Assembly: GCF_018863395.1 (NCBI RefSeq)
Contig: NZ_JAHKRR010000003.1
Span: forward strand, 1-64,000
DNA length: 64,000 nt
Direction: 5' to 3'
From: Sinomicrobium weinanense
Lineage (GTDB): Bacteria > Bacteroidota > Bacteroidia > Flavobacteriales > Flavobacteriaceae
A model generated the notes under the pieces. That model did not search any database and had not been told where the DNA came from. It worked only from the letters and a program-made list of their open reading frames with translations. Positions 1 to 9,666 of the stretch are shown in pieces. Position 1 is the stretch's first letter; every line of letters begins with the position of its first letter. Made by a program: the position numbers and the translations under genes.

Positions 1-115
1 TGCCCTTGGGTATGTGCCTCCGGTTGAGTACGCAAAGAAAAATCTCAGCAAGGCTAGCCTTGCTGAGATGAATCAAAAAGATGATAAAATTGTACTAACT
101 AACAGTTCTAATTAG
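1..115 (+). pseudogene. C-terminal end of an IS3-type transposase (cut by window edge)
   Basis: Frame 2 is open from the first base to a TAG at 113-115. It encodes a tail beginning ALGYVPPVEYAKKNLS, which resembles the C-terminus of IS3-family DDE transposases (the usual pattern is H-x-x-LGY-x-x-P-x-E-[YF]). The rest of the gene lies outside the window, so whether the element is intact cannot be judged. A short palindrome (CTCAGCAAGG / CCTTGCTGAG) lies inside the coding part at about 44-67. Positions 116-334 hold no gene that I can see. Confidence 0.5.
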
Positions 116-334
116 GGGAAGCTTACAAGCCTTATTCATTACTCAAAATTATATATGGGTTTTCCAAAAATAATAGAACACTTCCTTATCGTATTATGGG
201 TTTCCGTAAGTAGTGGTAAAGAAGGCCTCGAAAATTGGCCAAACTGTCAAAAAGCAAGGCTTTCTTTTTCTAATTTACAAACTAATCGGTTGAATTAATT
301 TTATTCAATTCCGAAAGTGCTTATCTAACTGACG

Positions 335-364
335 AAAAAAGGCTCCCGAACGGAGAGCCTTTTT
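335..364 (-). terminator. Rho-independent terminator of the first SusCD operon
   Basis: A GGCTC/GAGCC stem (341-345 with 355-359) is flanked by A-runs and T-runs. It lies just after the stop of the last minus-strand gene, which ends at 384. Confidence 0.75.
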
Positions 365-383
365 CAGTTAAAGCTCAACAAAA

Positions 384-881
384 TCAATGTTCATCTTCTA
401 AAAAGCCACTTCTTTTAAACCCTGCTACCAAATAGGTATTTTCGTCATTCGCAAAAGTAACTTTAAATGCTACACTATCTACTACCGCTTTAGTATTTGA
501 AGCCATTCCTCCATCTTTGAACACTTTCCCCTCGGAAACAGTTGCTGCACCCTCTTCGTCATATACATTTTCGGTGTTTTGACCTGAAAATGTAAGCTCA
601 TCGACATTTGCCGACACTATCGCTTTTAATGGAAAAACACTATTGTGATCATCAACCCACATTGAAGCGTTATCCTCAGCAGTATTGTAAGTCGAAAACA
701 GAAAATAACCTGTTAAATTATCATTTCCACTTTCATCATAAACAGACACATACCAATCTCCGGACAACTCTTTGGTCTTCGACTCATATGGACTATAGTC
801 TTCATAGCCTTCTTCACTACATCCGTAGAAGCCTAAGGCAGCTATTAAAAAGGCAGATATAATTGTTATATTTTTTTTCAT
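384..881 (-). CDS. Lipid-binding-type lipoprotein of a SusCD operon
   Basis: A 165-residue lipoprotein. Its signal peptide (MKKNITIISAFLIAALGFYGC) ends at a lipobox-like cysteine at residue 21, followed by acidic residues as in surface lipoproteins of Bacteroidota. The mature part is beta-rich and resembles the small Lipid_bd (PF12888) family that often closes SusCD operons; this family call is from memory of sequence pattern, not from a search. It is the last gene of SusC-SusD-DUF5012-like-this, 10 bases downstream of its neighbour, and is followed by a terminator. Its likely role is an accessory surface component that helps capture the SusCD substrate. The substrate is unknown. Confidence 0.7.
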   Translation of the reverse strand: MKKNITIISAFLIAALGFYGCSEEGYEDYSPYESKTKELSGDWYVSVYDESGNDNLTGYFLFSTYNTAEDNASMWVDDHNSVFPLKAIVSANVDELTFSGQNTENVYDEEGAATVSEGKVFKDGGMASNTKAVVDSVAFKVTFANDENTYLVAGFKRSGFLEDEH

Positions 882-891
882 CTGTTTATTT

Positions 892-1539
892 TTATTGTTT
901 AGTCAACTCTATACCATCAAAAATTGGATACCCCGCTACTCTCAGGTCCCAACCAATGGTAACATCATCAATGATTAAACCGCCGGCATCCGGGTCGTTA
1001 TATTTATCGGCGGAAACATCTCCATAGGGCGATGGCTGTACGGGTATGACCAAAACACTGTCATTGACCTGCCCAAAAATTGCAGAAATACCATTTGAAG
1101 GAAACACATCCGGACAGTTGTAAAATCCATCTGCAATTTTCGTGATTGTCTGTGTTCCATCATTATCATTTCCCGGCTCATATTTCCCGCTCAAATCATT
1201 ATTCCTCACATTTTCTATTTGGTCGGTAACAATTACATACCGCAAAGCGGTACCGTCAAAGCCATCCGAATTGGTTGCGGAATAATTTAAGACATACAAC
1301 CCCTCTACATTGGTATCCACACTTCCTGTCGTAACTACCTCTATTTCCGTATCTCCTTCCATGGCGGTCACCACGTCTTCATAAGACGTGCCTTTTTCGA
1401 CAAGCACATACGGCCCCCCGGCCAATTCAAATGTCGGGTAAAACGTTATATCCGACTCTATAGGCCTTTCTTCTGAACAAGAAACAGCAAGAAATCCCAG
1501 TACTACAATTACAAGTATATTTATTTTAAAAATCTTCAT
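892..1539 (-). CDS. DUF5012-like surface lipoprotein
   Basis: A 215-residue lipoprotein with signal MKIFKINILVIVVLGFLAVSC and an acidic SEE after the cysteine. Residues of about 40-110 resemble the immunoglobulin-like DUF5011/DUF5012 module (pattern Y-V-x-x-G-x-x-Y-x-D-V ... G-x-Y-x-L-x-Y-x-A-x-N-S-D-G). A second region follows, ending in a G-[LI]-I-D-D-V motif. Such proteins accompany SusD in Bacteroidota uptake operons, presumably as glycan- or peptide-binding accessory lipoproteins on the cell surface. It lies between susD-like and the lipid-binding protein with short gaps (30 and 10 bases), so all are likely on one transcript. Function is inferred from family and position. Confidence 0.7.
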   Translation of the reverse strand: MKIFKINILVIVVLGFLAVSCSEERPIESDITFYPTFELAGGPYVLVEKGTSYEDVVTAMEGDTEIEVVTTGSVDTNVEGLYVLNYSATNSDGFDGTALRYVIVTDQIENVRNNDLSGKYEPGNDNDGTQTITKIADGFYNCPDVFPSNGISAIFGQVNDSVLVIPVQPSPYGDVSADKYNDPDAGGLIIDDVTIGWDLRVAGYPIFDGIELTKQ

Positions 1540-1569
1540 ATCGAATTTATTTTAATTGTACCTAATCCC

Positions 1570-3033
1570 TTATTCCTGTTTCTGATCCCACCATATTTTA
1601 TCTGTTATGGAAGATTTTTGCTCCATATTAGGATTTCTCGTAACCTCGGCATCCGGGTAGAATAACGAATTCGGAGTTTGTGTTCCGGGCAGGACCGAAT
1701 TAATAGAAGATATCAGGTTTCCCATTTCATAATCCTCAGAACCTGAAGCCACTGTTTCCGGATATTTTGTCCTGTTCACTTCAAAAAAGGCTTCTATATT
1801 ATTAATATAGGCCAGCGATGCCCATTTTTGTATCATGACCTGCCTGAGTGCAGTTTCTACATCCGCATCCGGAACATACTCATAATCCCCTCCGGGCGCA
1901 ATAAAGGGTTGGGCTGCTGCAGATGTTAACCCATAAGTTAAAAACGAATTTTCAACACCGGCATTATATTTTGCCTCAGCCCCGTTACCGGAAGCATATC
2001 TGATCAGTGCTTCGGCCTGTAAAAAGTTACTCTCAGATACTGTCATAAGATAAACAGGAGTTGTAGGTGTAACGTTAGGACGGGAGAAACTTGGGGCCTG
2101 TTCGGAAGCAAAAGCTGCCCGATTACCCTGATCCAACCCCCTATAAATTTCGGCATTATTCAAACGATATACCATATCTATTCTCGGATCTGAATGCGCC
2201 TGGTAAAATTGTAATAGTGAATTACTCGCAACGTTATTTACATCTCCCAGTCTGTCTAACTGCACATCATAAAAAGGATTGCTCTTATCAATTTCACCGT
2301 CATATGCCGAAAATTTGGCATCGGCAGATATAAAGTTATCTTCATTAATCAAGGACATTACCTCCGAGGAGCTAACACTGGATGTATACGACATACGCAA
2401 ATACAACTTAAGCATTAACGTATTGGCAAATTTCATCCAATTATCCATATCTGCATTATAAATAGCATCCTGCTTCCCAACCGAAGAAGGGGTTGGATTA
2501 GCCAAATATGCCGCTTTGGCATTTTTAATTTCAGCAATCAGGTTTTGATAAATTTCTTCTGATGGGTCCAAAGATGCAGTTATGTTATCGTTTCCCTGCA
2601 GGGCCTCTGAATACGGTATATCTCCAAACAGGTCTGTCAACACCTGAAAAGTATACGCTCTTAAAACCCTGGCGATAAACAAAGATCCTGCATCTCCGTC
2701 TTCATTGGATACACTTACCACATAATTCAAATCGTTTAAGCAGCCGGCATATAATTCCGTCCATAACCGATTTGCATAATCCGTATTAATATTATAGGTA
2801 TCTATGTTCAGATATTGGCTGGCACTGGGAGCTTGCGTATGGTATTGCGCAAAAAAACCACCCAAATTGGTTAAATTTCCGCCCATTACCGTGACAAGTG
2901 ATCCCTGTGCTGCGGTAAGGATATAACTTTTGTCCGGATTTGCAGGATTGTTTGGATCTGTATTAATATCCAAATCATTCTCACACGATACAATCAGGCA
3001 GAAAAGCATTAATATGTTGAATATTTTTTTCAT
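1570..3033 (-). CDS. SusD/RagB-like nutrient-binding lipoprotein (SusD-like_2 type)
   Basis: A 487-residue surface lipoprotein. Signal MKKIFNILMLFCLIVSC ends at the lipidated cysteine, followed by the ENDLDINTDPNNP segment typical of the SusD-like_2 group (PF12771). Helical TPR-like segments follow, for example FQVLTDLFGDIPYSEAL and WMKFANTLMLKLYLRMSY, a pattern strongly conserved in this group. SusD proteins form the hinged lid over their SusC barrel and bind the substrate before import. The gene starts 25 bases after the SusC stop, so translation is probably coupled. No degradative enzyme is encoded in this operon, so the ligand cannot be guessed. Confidence 0.93.
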   Translation of the reverse strand: MKKIFNILMLFCLIVSCENDLDINTDPNNPANPDKSYILTAAQGSLVTVMGGNLTNLGGFFAQYHTQAPSASQYLNIDTYNINTDYANRLWTELYAGCLNDLNYVVSVSNEDGDAGSLFIARVLRAYTFQVLTDLFGDIPYSEALQGNDNITASLDPSEEIYQNLIAEIKNAKAAYLANPTPSSVGKQDAIYNADMDNWMKFANTLMLKLYLRMSYTSSVSSSEVMSLINEDNFISADAKFSAYDGEIDKSNPFYDVQLDRLGDVNNVASNSLLQFYQAHSDPRIDMVYRLNNAEIYRGLDQGNRAAFASEQAPSFSRPNVTPTTPVYLMTVSESNFLQAEALIRYASGNGAEAKYNAGVENSFLTYGLTSAAAQPFIAPGGDYEYVPDADVETALRQVMIQKWASLAYINNIEAFFEVNRTKYPETVASGSEDYEMGNLISSINSVLPGTQTPNSLFYPDAEVTRNPNMEQKSSITDKIWWDQKQE

Positions 3034-3057
3034 CTTACTGTTTTTTGAGGTTTTTAC

Positions 3058-6000
3058 TTAAAATTTCGCTTTCAATGTAAGCCCCAAGCTTCTAGTGCTC
3101 GGATTTGCACTAAATTCTCCAAACTGACTTCTCAAATCCGTACCAAAAGTAGATGACTCAGGGTCTATGTACTGGTTACTTTCCGGTGTAAATAAAAGTA
3201 AATTCCTACCTACAATACTTATGGAAAGATCATCAAAAGGAGTTTGTTCTATAATGCTCTTCGCAAACCTGTAACTCAAAGTTACCTCACGTAATTTCAC
3301 GAAAGATTTGTCAATAACCGTTTCCCTGTCTAAAGCACTTGCACTGTGATAATCGTCCATATGTTCGGTATCTACGGCCGTAGTATTTTCCACATATGTG
3401 CCATCTTCCAGTTGTCTTACAGAATTAGGCACCACGAAGGGCTGCCTGTCATTTGTCATAGTCGTGATAGAATTTCCTGTAAACCTGGTTATGCTTGCCG
3501 TTCGCGAATACATCAATCCTCCCTGTCTGATATCAAGTGTAAAGCCCAAAGAGATTCCCTTATAAGAGAAATCATTTGAGATACCTAATGTATAATCATA
3601 CTGTGTATCTCCGTATACTTCTTTTTCGGGGGATGCAATAGGCACTCCGTTATTATCTACCACAATACGTCCGTCGGGATCTCTTAAGGGCACAGTTCCT
3701 TCTATTAATGCAAGCGGTTCTCCTTCTCTTGCGACCAACGTTGTGGTACTGAGCCCTCCCAAATCTACCTGTTCAATTCTGTCATCAAGTTCCTCTAGAA
3801 CCGCATCGTTTGTTCCAAAGTTCAGGGTAGATGTCCAGTTAAATCCATCCCTTTTCTTAAAGATGTCCAGCCTTAACAGAGCTTCTATACCTTTATTGGA
3901 AATGGTTCCTATATTAGCAGTCTGAGTAGTATACCCGGAAGAAGGAGAAAGCGGCAGGGCCAGTATCTGGTTTTCCACCTTGGCGTCGTAATACGTAAAG
4001 TCCAATCCTATCCTATTCTTAAAAAAGGACAATTCCGCTCCAATTTCAAATTCTTTTCTCCTTTCGGGCATCAAATCCGGGTTCTGCGCCCGGTTTCCTA
4101 CTTCCCAGGCATTTAGCCCTCCAGTAGCAAATCGTAAAGACCTGAATCCCTGATTATCCACATTTCCACGAACAAAGGTCGATTGGACCTGATACGGGTC
4201 CGTATCTACCCCGGTTTCTCCGTACCCGGCTCTAAGCTTTCCATAACTTATAATACCGGAAAGCGATTCAAATGTCCTTGTAAAGACCCAGCTGGCATTT
4301 ATACCACCATACAACACCGACCTGTTGGCCTTGGGAAGTGTAGAATACCAATCGTTCCGTATATTCCCGGTAAAGTACAGCATATCCTTATAGGATAAAG
4401 TAGTACTATTCAGCAAACCGACAAGCCTTCTCTTATTTACCGAAGATGCTACAGTAGGAGTACTTGCCGAATTCCCGAACGAATAATATCCAGGGATATC
4501 CTGTGTAGAAACACTCGCAGACGCCGCAGACGTATATCTTTCGTTATAGTTAAGCCCGAAATTAGACTGGATATTAACATCTTCACTCAGGTTTAAATCC
4601 AGATTATAAAAGATATCGTGATTCACCTGTTTTACAAATCTCATAAGTTCTCCATATGAACCGGGTTGTTCTGTACTCGATCCATCATTCGGACTACCCG
4701 GTTCGGCATCAACTATAGCCGCCCACTGTTTAAGGTAATCGCTATATTGGTCCAGGCCTAACCTGTAGGATACGTTAGACCAGTCATTTATTTTTGCGGT
4801 CAGGCTAACAGAACCATAGAACCTCTCTTTTTTATAAGAGTTACCATCCTCATTTAATGTAAAATACGGGTTAGTAACCCCATATGGTGTGTAGTAGTTT
4901 GACACATTATTAAAAGGATCGTTCTTATAATCCTTAAACTCCGTAATATCTATATCCGTAGGGATTTGCAAAAGGTTATTATAAACCGTCAAACCCTGCC
5001 CGGTAGCAACAGCACTCCCATCGGTATTAACATAGTTAAACGTTCCTCCGAACGTCAAAAAATCCAGTTCAGATTGAAAAGACAGTGCCAATGTATTCCT
5101 TTCATAAGAATCGGCTTTCGTAGGAAATATTCCATCGGTAGTCGTATTGGAATATGAAACTCTTCCCGAGGTACTCCCTTTACCACCTGAAACGGCAATA
5201 TTATTTATAAAGGAATTTCCTATATCAAAAAAATTTCTCAACTGGTCCTTCTGAAATGCATATGGTTTAATTTTTTGGGCATTATCAACAACATTCCCCC
5301 ATGGGATGACCCTATTGTCAAACCTTGGTCCCCAAGAACCATTCTCAATTAAATAGTGCTGGCCGTCCCAACCCTGTCCATATTTATCCTGATACTTAGG
5401 AACTCTTAATACATCAGAAAAGAAAACACTACTCGAATACTCTATGGATAGTTTTTCAGAACTCCCCTTTTTGGTAGTGATCAATATAACTCCATTTGCG
5501 GCTCTTGAACCATATAAAGAAGTTCCCGAGGCTCCCTTTAAAACAGTCAGAGATTCGATATCTTCGGGGTTAATATCTCCCGAACCTCTACCAAAGTCAT
5601 ATCCACCATTTAAATCATTATCAAAATTGGATTGATTGTTAATCGGCACCCCATCTACCACGTACAAGGGTTGATTTGAGCCTCCTAATGTGCTAAAGCC
5701 CCTGATTATCACACCCGAAGAAGAACCGGGATCCGTCGAAGCATTAGATATGACAACACCAGCCACTTTACCCTTAAGGGCATCAGATAAATTAGTTTGT
5801 GACCCCTTAACTATGTCATCAGACAATACCGTTGTGGTTGCAGACCCCACAGACGACCTTTCCCTTTGAATATTCATCGCGGTCACCACAACCTCTTCCA
5901 AAGCCTGTGCATCTTCTATCATCTGCACATCAATAGCCGAAGCAGTTGCAACGGTTCGTTCTTCGGTGGTCATACCTACATAGGTAAACACCAACACCTG

Positions 6001-6204
6001 CCCTTCACTGGCAGTAATACTGTAGTTCCCGTCAAAATCGGTCTGGGTACCCGTAGTGGTCCCTTTTATCACAATATTCACCCCCGGTAATGGCACACCC
6101 CCTGGGTCTGTGACATTACCCGTAATTGTCTTCTCCTGCGCAAAGGAGAACTGCATAATGAACGCTAACAAGAGCGTCAAAATCTGAGTAAACTTTGATC
6201 CCAT
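3058..6204 (-). CDS. SusC/RagA-family TonB-dependent outer-membrane transporter
   Basis: About 1,048 residues from the chosen ATG at 6204. An upstream in-frame start at 6234 would add ten residues before the signal peptide (MGSKFTQILTLLLAFIMQFSFAQ) and is less likely. Order: signal peptide; carboxypeptidase-regulatory-like beta domain (TGNVTDPGGVPLPGVNIVIKGT); linker with the EEVVVTAMNIQRE motif; TonB plug (SDALKGKVAGVVIS ... LYVVDGVPINN ... LKGASGTSLYGSRAANGVILITTKKG); then a 22-strand barrel ending in KAKF. It imports the ligand captured by the partner SusD, using TonB energy. It heads the four-gene operon and has no STN domain and no sigma/anti-sigma pair nearby. Confidence 0.95.
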   Translation of the reverse strand: MGSKFTQILTLLLAFIMQFSFAQEKTITGNVTDPGGVPLPGVNIVIKGTTTGTQTDFDGNYSITASEGQVLVFTYVGMTTEERTVATASAIDVQMIEDAQALEEVVVTAMNIQRERSSVGSATTTVLSDDIVKGSQTNLSDALKGKVAGVVISNASTDPGSSSGVIIRGFSTLGGSNQPLYVVDGVPINNQSNFDNDLNGGYDFGRGSGDINPEDIESLTVLKGASGTSLYGSRAANGVILITTKKGSSEKLSIEYSSSVFFSDVLRVPKYQDKYGQGWDGQHYLIENGSWGPRFDNRVIPWGNVVDNAQKIKPYAFQKDQLRNFFDIGNSFINNIAVSGGKGSTSGRVSYSNTTTDGIFPTKADSYERNTLALSFQSELDFLTFGGTFNYVNTDGSAVATGQGLTVYNNLLQIPTDIDITEFKDYKNDPFNNVSNYYTPYGVTNPYFTLNEDGNSYKKERFYGSVSLTAKINDWSNVSYRLGLDQYSDYLKQWAAIVDAEPGSPNDGSSTEQPGSYGELMRFVKQVNHDIFYNLDLNLSEDVNIQSNFGLNYNERYTSAASASVSTQDIPGYYSFGNSASTPTVASSVNKRRLVGLLNSTTLSYKDMLYFTGNIRNDWYSTLPKANRSVLYGGINASWVFTRTFESLSGIISYGKLRAGYGETGVDTDPYQVQSTFVRGNVDNQGFRSLRFATGGLNAWEVGNRAQNPDLMPERRKEFEIGAELSFFKNRIGLDFTYYDAKVENQILALPLSPSSGYTTQTANIGTISNKGIEALLRLDIFKKRDGFNWTSTLNFGTNDAVLEELDDRIEQVDLGGLSTTTLVAREGEPLALIEGTVPLRDPDGRIVVDNNGVPIASPEKEVYGDTQYDYTLGISNDFSYKGISLGFTLDIRQGGLMYSRTASITRFTGNSITTMTNDRQPFVVPNSVRQLEDGTYVENTTAVDTEHMDDYHSASALDRETVIDKSFVKLREVTLSYRFAKSIIEQTPFDDLSISIVGRNLLLFTPESNQYIDPESSTFGTDLRSQFGEFSANPSTRSLGLTLKAKF

Positions 6205-6560
6205 ATTACATATATTTGATTTAGCTATCAACAAATATCATAAAATTTATTCCAAAACAGCAAAATTTTAACATAACAAAAAGTTAATTCAATAACATAA
6301 ATTTTACGTAAATCATACTAATATAACACACAATCAATCACAACTTATTTATTATAAACGAAATACATTAAATTAAAACATAACCAACAGGTGTTAAACA
6401 ACACTAAAATATATGTTAATTTTATTTCCGTGAAGCATCAGAAAAAAGAGCTGAAAAAGTGAAAAAGTAGGAGAATACCCCGGCAAAGAACTATGGGATT
6501 GTAATGTGATCAGAGGAGTTTGATTTATGGCCCGAACGGGTCCATACAAAGCTTTAAAAA
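6205..6560. other. Intergenic region upstream of the first SusC
   Basis: AT-rich sequence with no credible coding frame. It must hold the promoter of the first SusCD operon, but I could not find a clean TAnnTTTG box on the minus strand. Confidence 0.5.
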
Positions 6561-6564
6561 TGAC

Positions 6565-6600
6565 AAATCCCGGACCAGTTTTCGAACCGGGCCGGGATTT
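6565..6600 (-). terminator. Hairpin terminator of the M13 peptidase gene
   Basis: AAATCCCGG (6565-6573) pairs with CCGGGATTT (6592-6600). On the minus strand it is followed by a T-rich tract, about 110 bases downstream of the peptidase stop. Confidence 0.65.
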
Positions 6601-6709
6601 GATATGCTATCGGGAAATATATGGGTTTATCCCATGAAGGATTTTGAATAAAACTATGTATTCCCAGGGTAAATTCCCTTAAAACAAACGATGGGTCATA
6701 AGTGTACAG

Positions 6710-8788
6710 CTACCATATCTTCACCCGTTTTTCAGGCTCCAGGTACATGGCATCTCCTTCTTTGACATCAAACGTCTCATAGAAAGCATCGATATTGAGA
6801 AGTGGCTGCGTGGCCCTGTACTGCCCGGGGGAATGCGGGTCTGTTTTTATTTGGTTTTTAAGGGCTTCATCCCTTGTCTTGGTCCTCCACACGGTAGCCC
6901 AGGACATAAAGAATCGCTGTTCGGGGCTATAACCGTCTATCGGGCCGGGGTTTCCATGTTCTTTCAGATACATTTGAAGGCCGTCATAGGCTGCATTTAC
7001 TCCGCCGAGGTCGCCTATGTTTTCTCCCAGGGTAAATTTACCGTTTATAAACACATCGGGCAGTACTTCGATACTGCTGTATTGTTCGGCCAGGTTACCT
7101 CCCAGTTTCTGAAACTGTTCGAAATCTTCGTCGGTCCACCATTTTTCCAGGTTTCCGTCCGCATCGTATTTGGCGCCCTGATCATCGAAGCTATGGGATA
7201 TCTCATGGCCGATCACTGCCCCTATCCCTCCGTAATTCACTGCGGCATCTGCGGTAAAATTAAAGAAAGGAGGTTGCAGGATGGCAGCGGGGAACACGAT
7301 CTCATTAAAAGAGGGATTAAAATAGGCGTTGACAATCTGGGGAGGCATATACCATTCGGTCTTGTCTACGGGCTTGCCCAGTTTTTCCACATCTTCCTTA
7401 AAGTTCCAGTTCGAAACGTTCAGCATATTTTCCATATAAGAACCTCCGTCTGCAGCAGTCCTGATCTCCAGTTCTGAATAGTCCTTCCATTTGTCGGGAT
7501 ACGCTATTTTTATGGTAACCTTATCCAGCTTTTCAATAGCCCTGGCCTTGGTTTCTTCATCCATCCAGGGTAATGCCTGTATACGGGCTTCGTAGGCCCG
7601 GATAACATTGGCTATCATTTCTTCGGCCTGGACCTTGGCCTCGGGCGGGAATTTTTTTTCTACATACAGCTTTCCGAGAGCCTCGCCCAGGGTCCAGTTG
7701 ATCGTTTGCAAGGCCCTTTTGTCCCTCGATTCCTGTTCTTTGGTCCCTTTCAGGGTTTTACTGTAAAATTCCCAATCTGCGGTCTCTATTTCTTCCGACA
7801 ACTGATCTGCTGCACGGTTCAGTGCTGTCCACCTCAGGTATGATTTCCAGTCATCCAGCTTTCCTTTGGCGAGGAACTCCGGCAATTGTTTAAAATATTT
7901 CACTTCGCCGATAACAACGGTATCTTCCTTTATACCGAGTGCTGAAAAATAATGGTCCCAGTTCACTCCCGGGGTTGTTTTTTTCAGATCTGCCACTGCT
8001 GTGGGATTATACCTCTTTTCCGGGTTTCGCCGCTCTACCTTGTCCAGCCTCGGGCTTGCCATTTTTGTTTCAAAGGCGAGTATGCGCTCTGCTTCTTTAG
8101 CCGCTGTTTCTTTATCATAATCGATAAATTGCAGCATACGGGCTATATGCGCCTTGTATTTTTCCCTTTTTTCCCTGGAATCTTCATCATCGGCAACATA
8201 ATAATCCCTGTCGGGCAACCCGAGCCTCCCTGCGTTGAGATAAACCACATTTTTATTACTGTCCTTGGCATCTGCCCCAACACTGATCCCGAAAAATCCT
8301 GCTCCCCCGTAGGGTTCCATTTCGGTAAGGTAAGCCAGAAGGTCTTCCGGAGAGCCGATAGCATTGATCTTGTCGAGGTAAGGTTTTAACGGTTTTATCC
8401 CCTGGGCATTCCTCGACTCCATGTCCATGATCGTCTGATAGAGATTAGCGGCCCTGGCCTGATCGGAACCGGGGTCCAGCGAAGTATCATTGACGGCTTC
8501 TTTCAGGATGGCCAGGGCATCCGTATTTGTCTTTTCCCGGAGCTCGAGAAAACTTCCCCAGCTGGTCTTATCGTCGGGGATCTCGGTAGCATCGAGCCAT
8601 CGTCCGTTCACAAACCGGAAAAAATCTTCCTGGGGTGCAACAGTGGTATCCATATATTCCAGGTTTATCCCGGGCACTTTTTCCACTTCCGCTTCCGCCA
8701 CCTCTTTTTTCTTTTCCTGTTTACACGAAACAATCATACCGAGGGCCAAAGCCCCCATAAGTACAGGTTTGGTACACGTTATTTTCAT
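6710..8788 (-). CDS. M13-family zinc metallopeptidase (PepO/neprilysin-like), lipoprotein
   Basis: 692 residues, normal for full-length M13 enzymes. An N-terminal lipoprotein signal (IVSCKQEKKK) tethers it to a membrane, probably facing the periplasm or cell surface. The catalytic zinc motif HEISH is at residues 528-532, followed by the ENIGDLGG motif that supplies the glutamate ligand near residue 590. The substrate-binding NAYFNPSFNEIVFPAAIL segment lies upstream, and the protein ends RVKIW like the C-x-x-[VI]-W tail of the family. It should cleave oligopeptides. It stands alone between a terminator and a 277-base intergenic region. Confidence 0.93.
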   Translation of the reverse strand: MKITCTKPVLMGALALGMIVSCKQEKKKEVAEAEVEKVPGINLEYMDTTVAPQEDFFRFVNGRWLDATEIPDDKTSWGSFLELREKTNTDALAILKEAVNDTSLDPGSDQARAANLYQTIMDMESRNAQGIKPLKPYLDKINAIGSPEDLLAYLTEMEPYGGAGFFGISVGADAKDSNKNVVYLNAGRLGLPDRDYYVADDEDSREKREKYKAHIARMLQFIDYDKETAAKEAERILAFETKMASPRLDKVERRNPEKRYNPTAVADLKKTTPGVNWDHYFSALGIKEDTVVIGEVKYFKQLPEFLAKGKLDDWKSYLRWTALNRAADQLSEEIETADWEFYSKTLKGTKEQESRDKRALQTINWTLGEALGKLYVEKKFPPEAKVQAEEMIANVIRAYEARIQALPWMDEETKARAIEKLDKVTIKIAYPDKWKDYSELEIRTAADGGSYMENMLNVSNWNFKEDVEKLGKPVDKTEWYMPPQIVNAYFNPSFNEIVFPAAILQPPFFNFTADAAVNYGGIGAVIGHEISHSFDDQGAKYDADGNLEKWWTDEDFEQFQKLGGNLAEQYSSIEVLPDVFINGKFTLGENIGDLGGVNAAYDGLQMYLKEHGNPGPIDGYSPEQRFFMSWATVWRTKTRDEALKNQIKTDPHSPGQYRATQPLLNIDAFYETFDVKEGDAMYLEPEKRVKIW

Positions 8789-9065
8789 CTGTTAATTTTT
8801 TGTTTATTTTTCAATGGTCAGATGTAACCTTTGATGACTAAAACAATCATTGCTTTATAGGTTAAAGATTATTTTAATCATGCCGGTTTCATTTATAACA
8901 CTTTTTTGATTATCAGGAAGCAAGTTAGTAAAAAAACATTTCTCCTGTGGTTTTGTTACAGCATTAACACGGAAATGATTTAAACCTTTTTCAAGTTATA
9001 CGTTTAATTCCTATACGATACTTTGTATAACCTCTATAAATCGCCTCAAAGAGAAGAACGGCTTT

Positions 9066-9569
9066 CTATTTCTTTTGCCGGAGCTTGTTTATCAATGCAT
9101 CGTCTGTTTCTTCCTTAATCTTTATCAGTGCTTCAATGTCATCGTTCGGCACCGTAACAGACAGTACGTAGTGCTTTATTTTCCACCGGCCGTTTTTCTT
9201 TACCAAAACCCCGGACCCCCTGCATATCTTCATTTGAGTATCCAGAAGCTCATCGAACCAGGCCATATCGCTTTCCGGGTCCAGGTACACATTTCTTTCC
9301 AGAGATGTAAAGCTCCAGGCCTTTCCCTTGTCGAAATAAGGTTTGGCAAAGGCCTTAAATGCATCTCCCTTCCAGTTCTCGGTGGCATCCGTACCTATAA
9401 ACACCGCATCGGAGGTCATATGACCGAAATAAGCCCCAAAATCGGCATTGGTCGCAGCCTGGTGCCAGGCATCAATAGTGGTATTGATCGCCTTTTCTGC
9501 TGTACTTTCCTGCCCTTTTATCCCGTAAGACAGGAAGATCATTATCAAAAGTGTGATTGTTCTTTTCAT
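9066..9569 (-). CDS. Secreted NTF2/SnoaL-like protein
   Basis: 167 residues with a cleavable signal peptide (MKRTITLLIMIFLSYGIKGQ). The rest fits the NTF2-like alpha+beta cone fold of the SnoaL_3 group: an N-terminal helix with AINTTIDAWHQAATNADFGAYFGHMTSDAVFIGTD, and strands with WRFKHY-like WKIKHYVLSV near the end. Family members include hydrolases, isomerases and plain binding proteins, and no catalytic residues can be assigned here. It was probably exported to the periplasm. It is separated from the lipoprotein gene to its right by about 97 bases containing short CGG-rich repeat fragments. Confidence 0.75.
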   Translation of the reverse strand: MKRTITLLIMIFLSYGIKGQESTAEKAINTTIDAWHQAATNADFGAYFGHMTSDAVFIGTDATENWKGDAFKAFAKPYFDKGKAWSFTSLERNVYLDPESDMAWFDELLDTQMKICRGSGVLVKKNGRWKIKHYVLSVTVPNDDIEALIKIKEETDDALINKLRQKK

Positions 9570-9666
9570 TTGTTTGTTTTTGGGACGGAAGACCGATGAC
9601 CGGTGACGGATGAGTGTTTCCGTTGATTTTTTAGTATGTTTTTAAAAGCTGTCCTGCTTTCCGGTT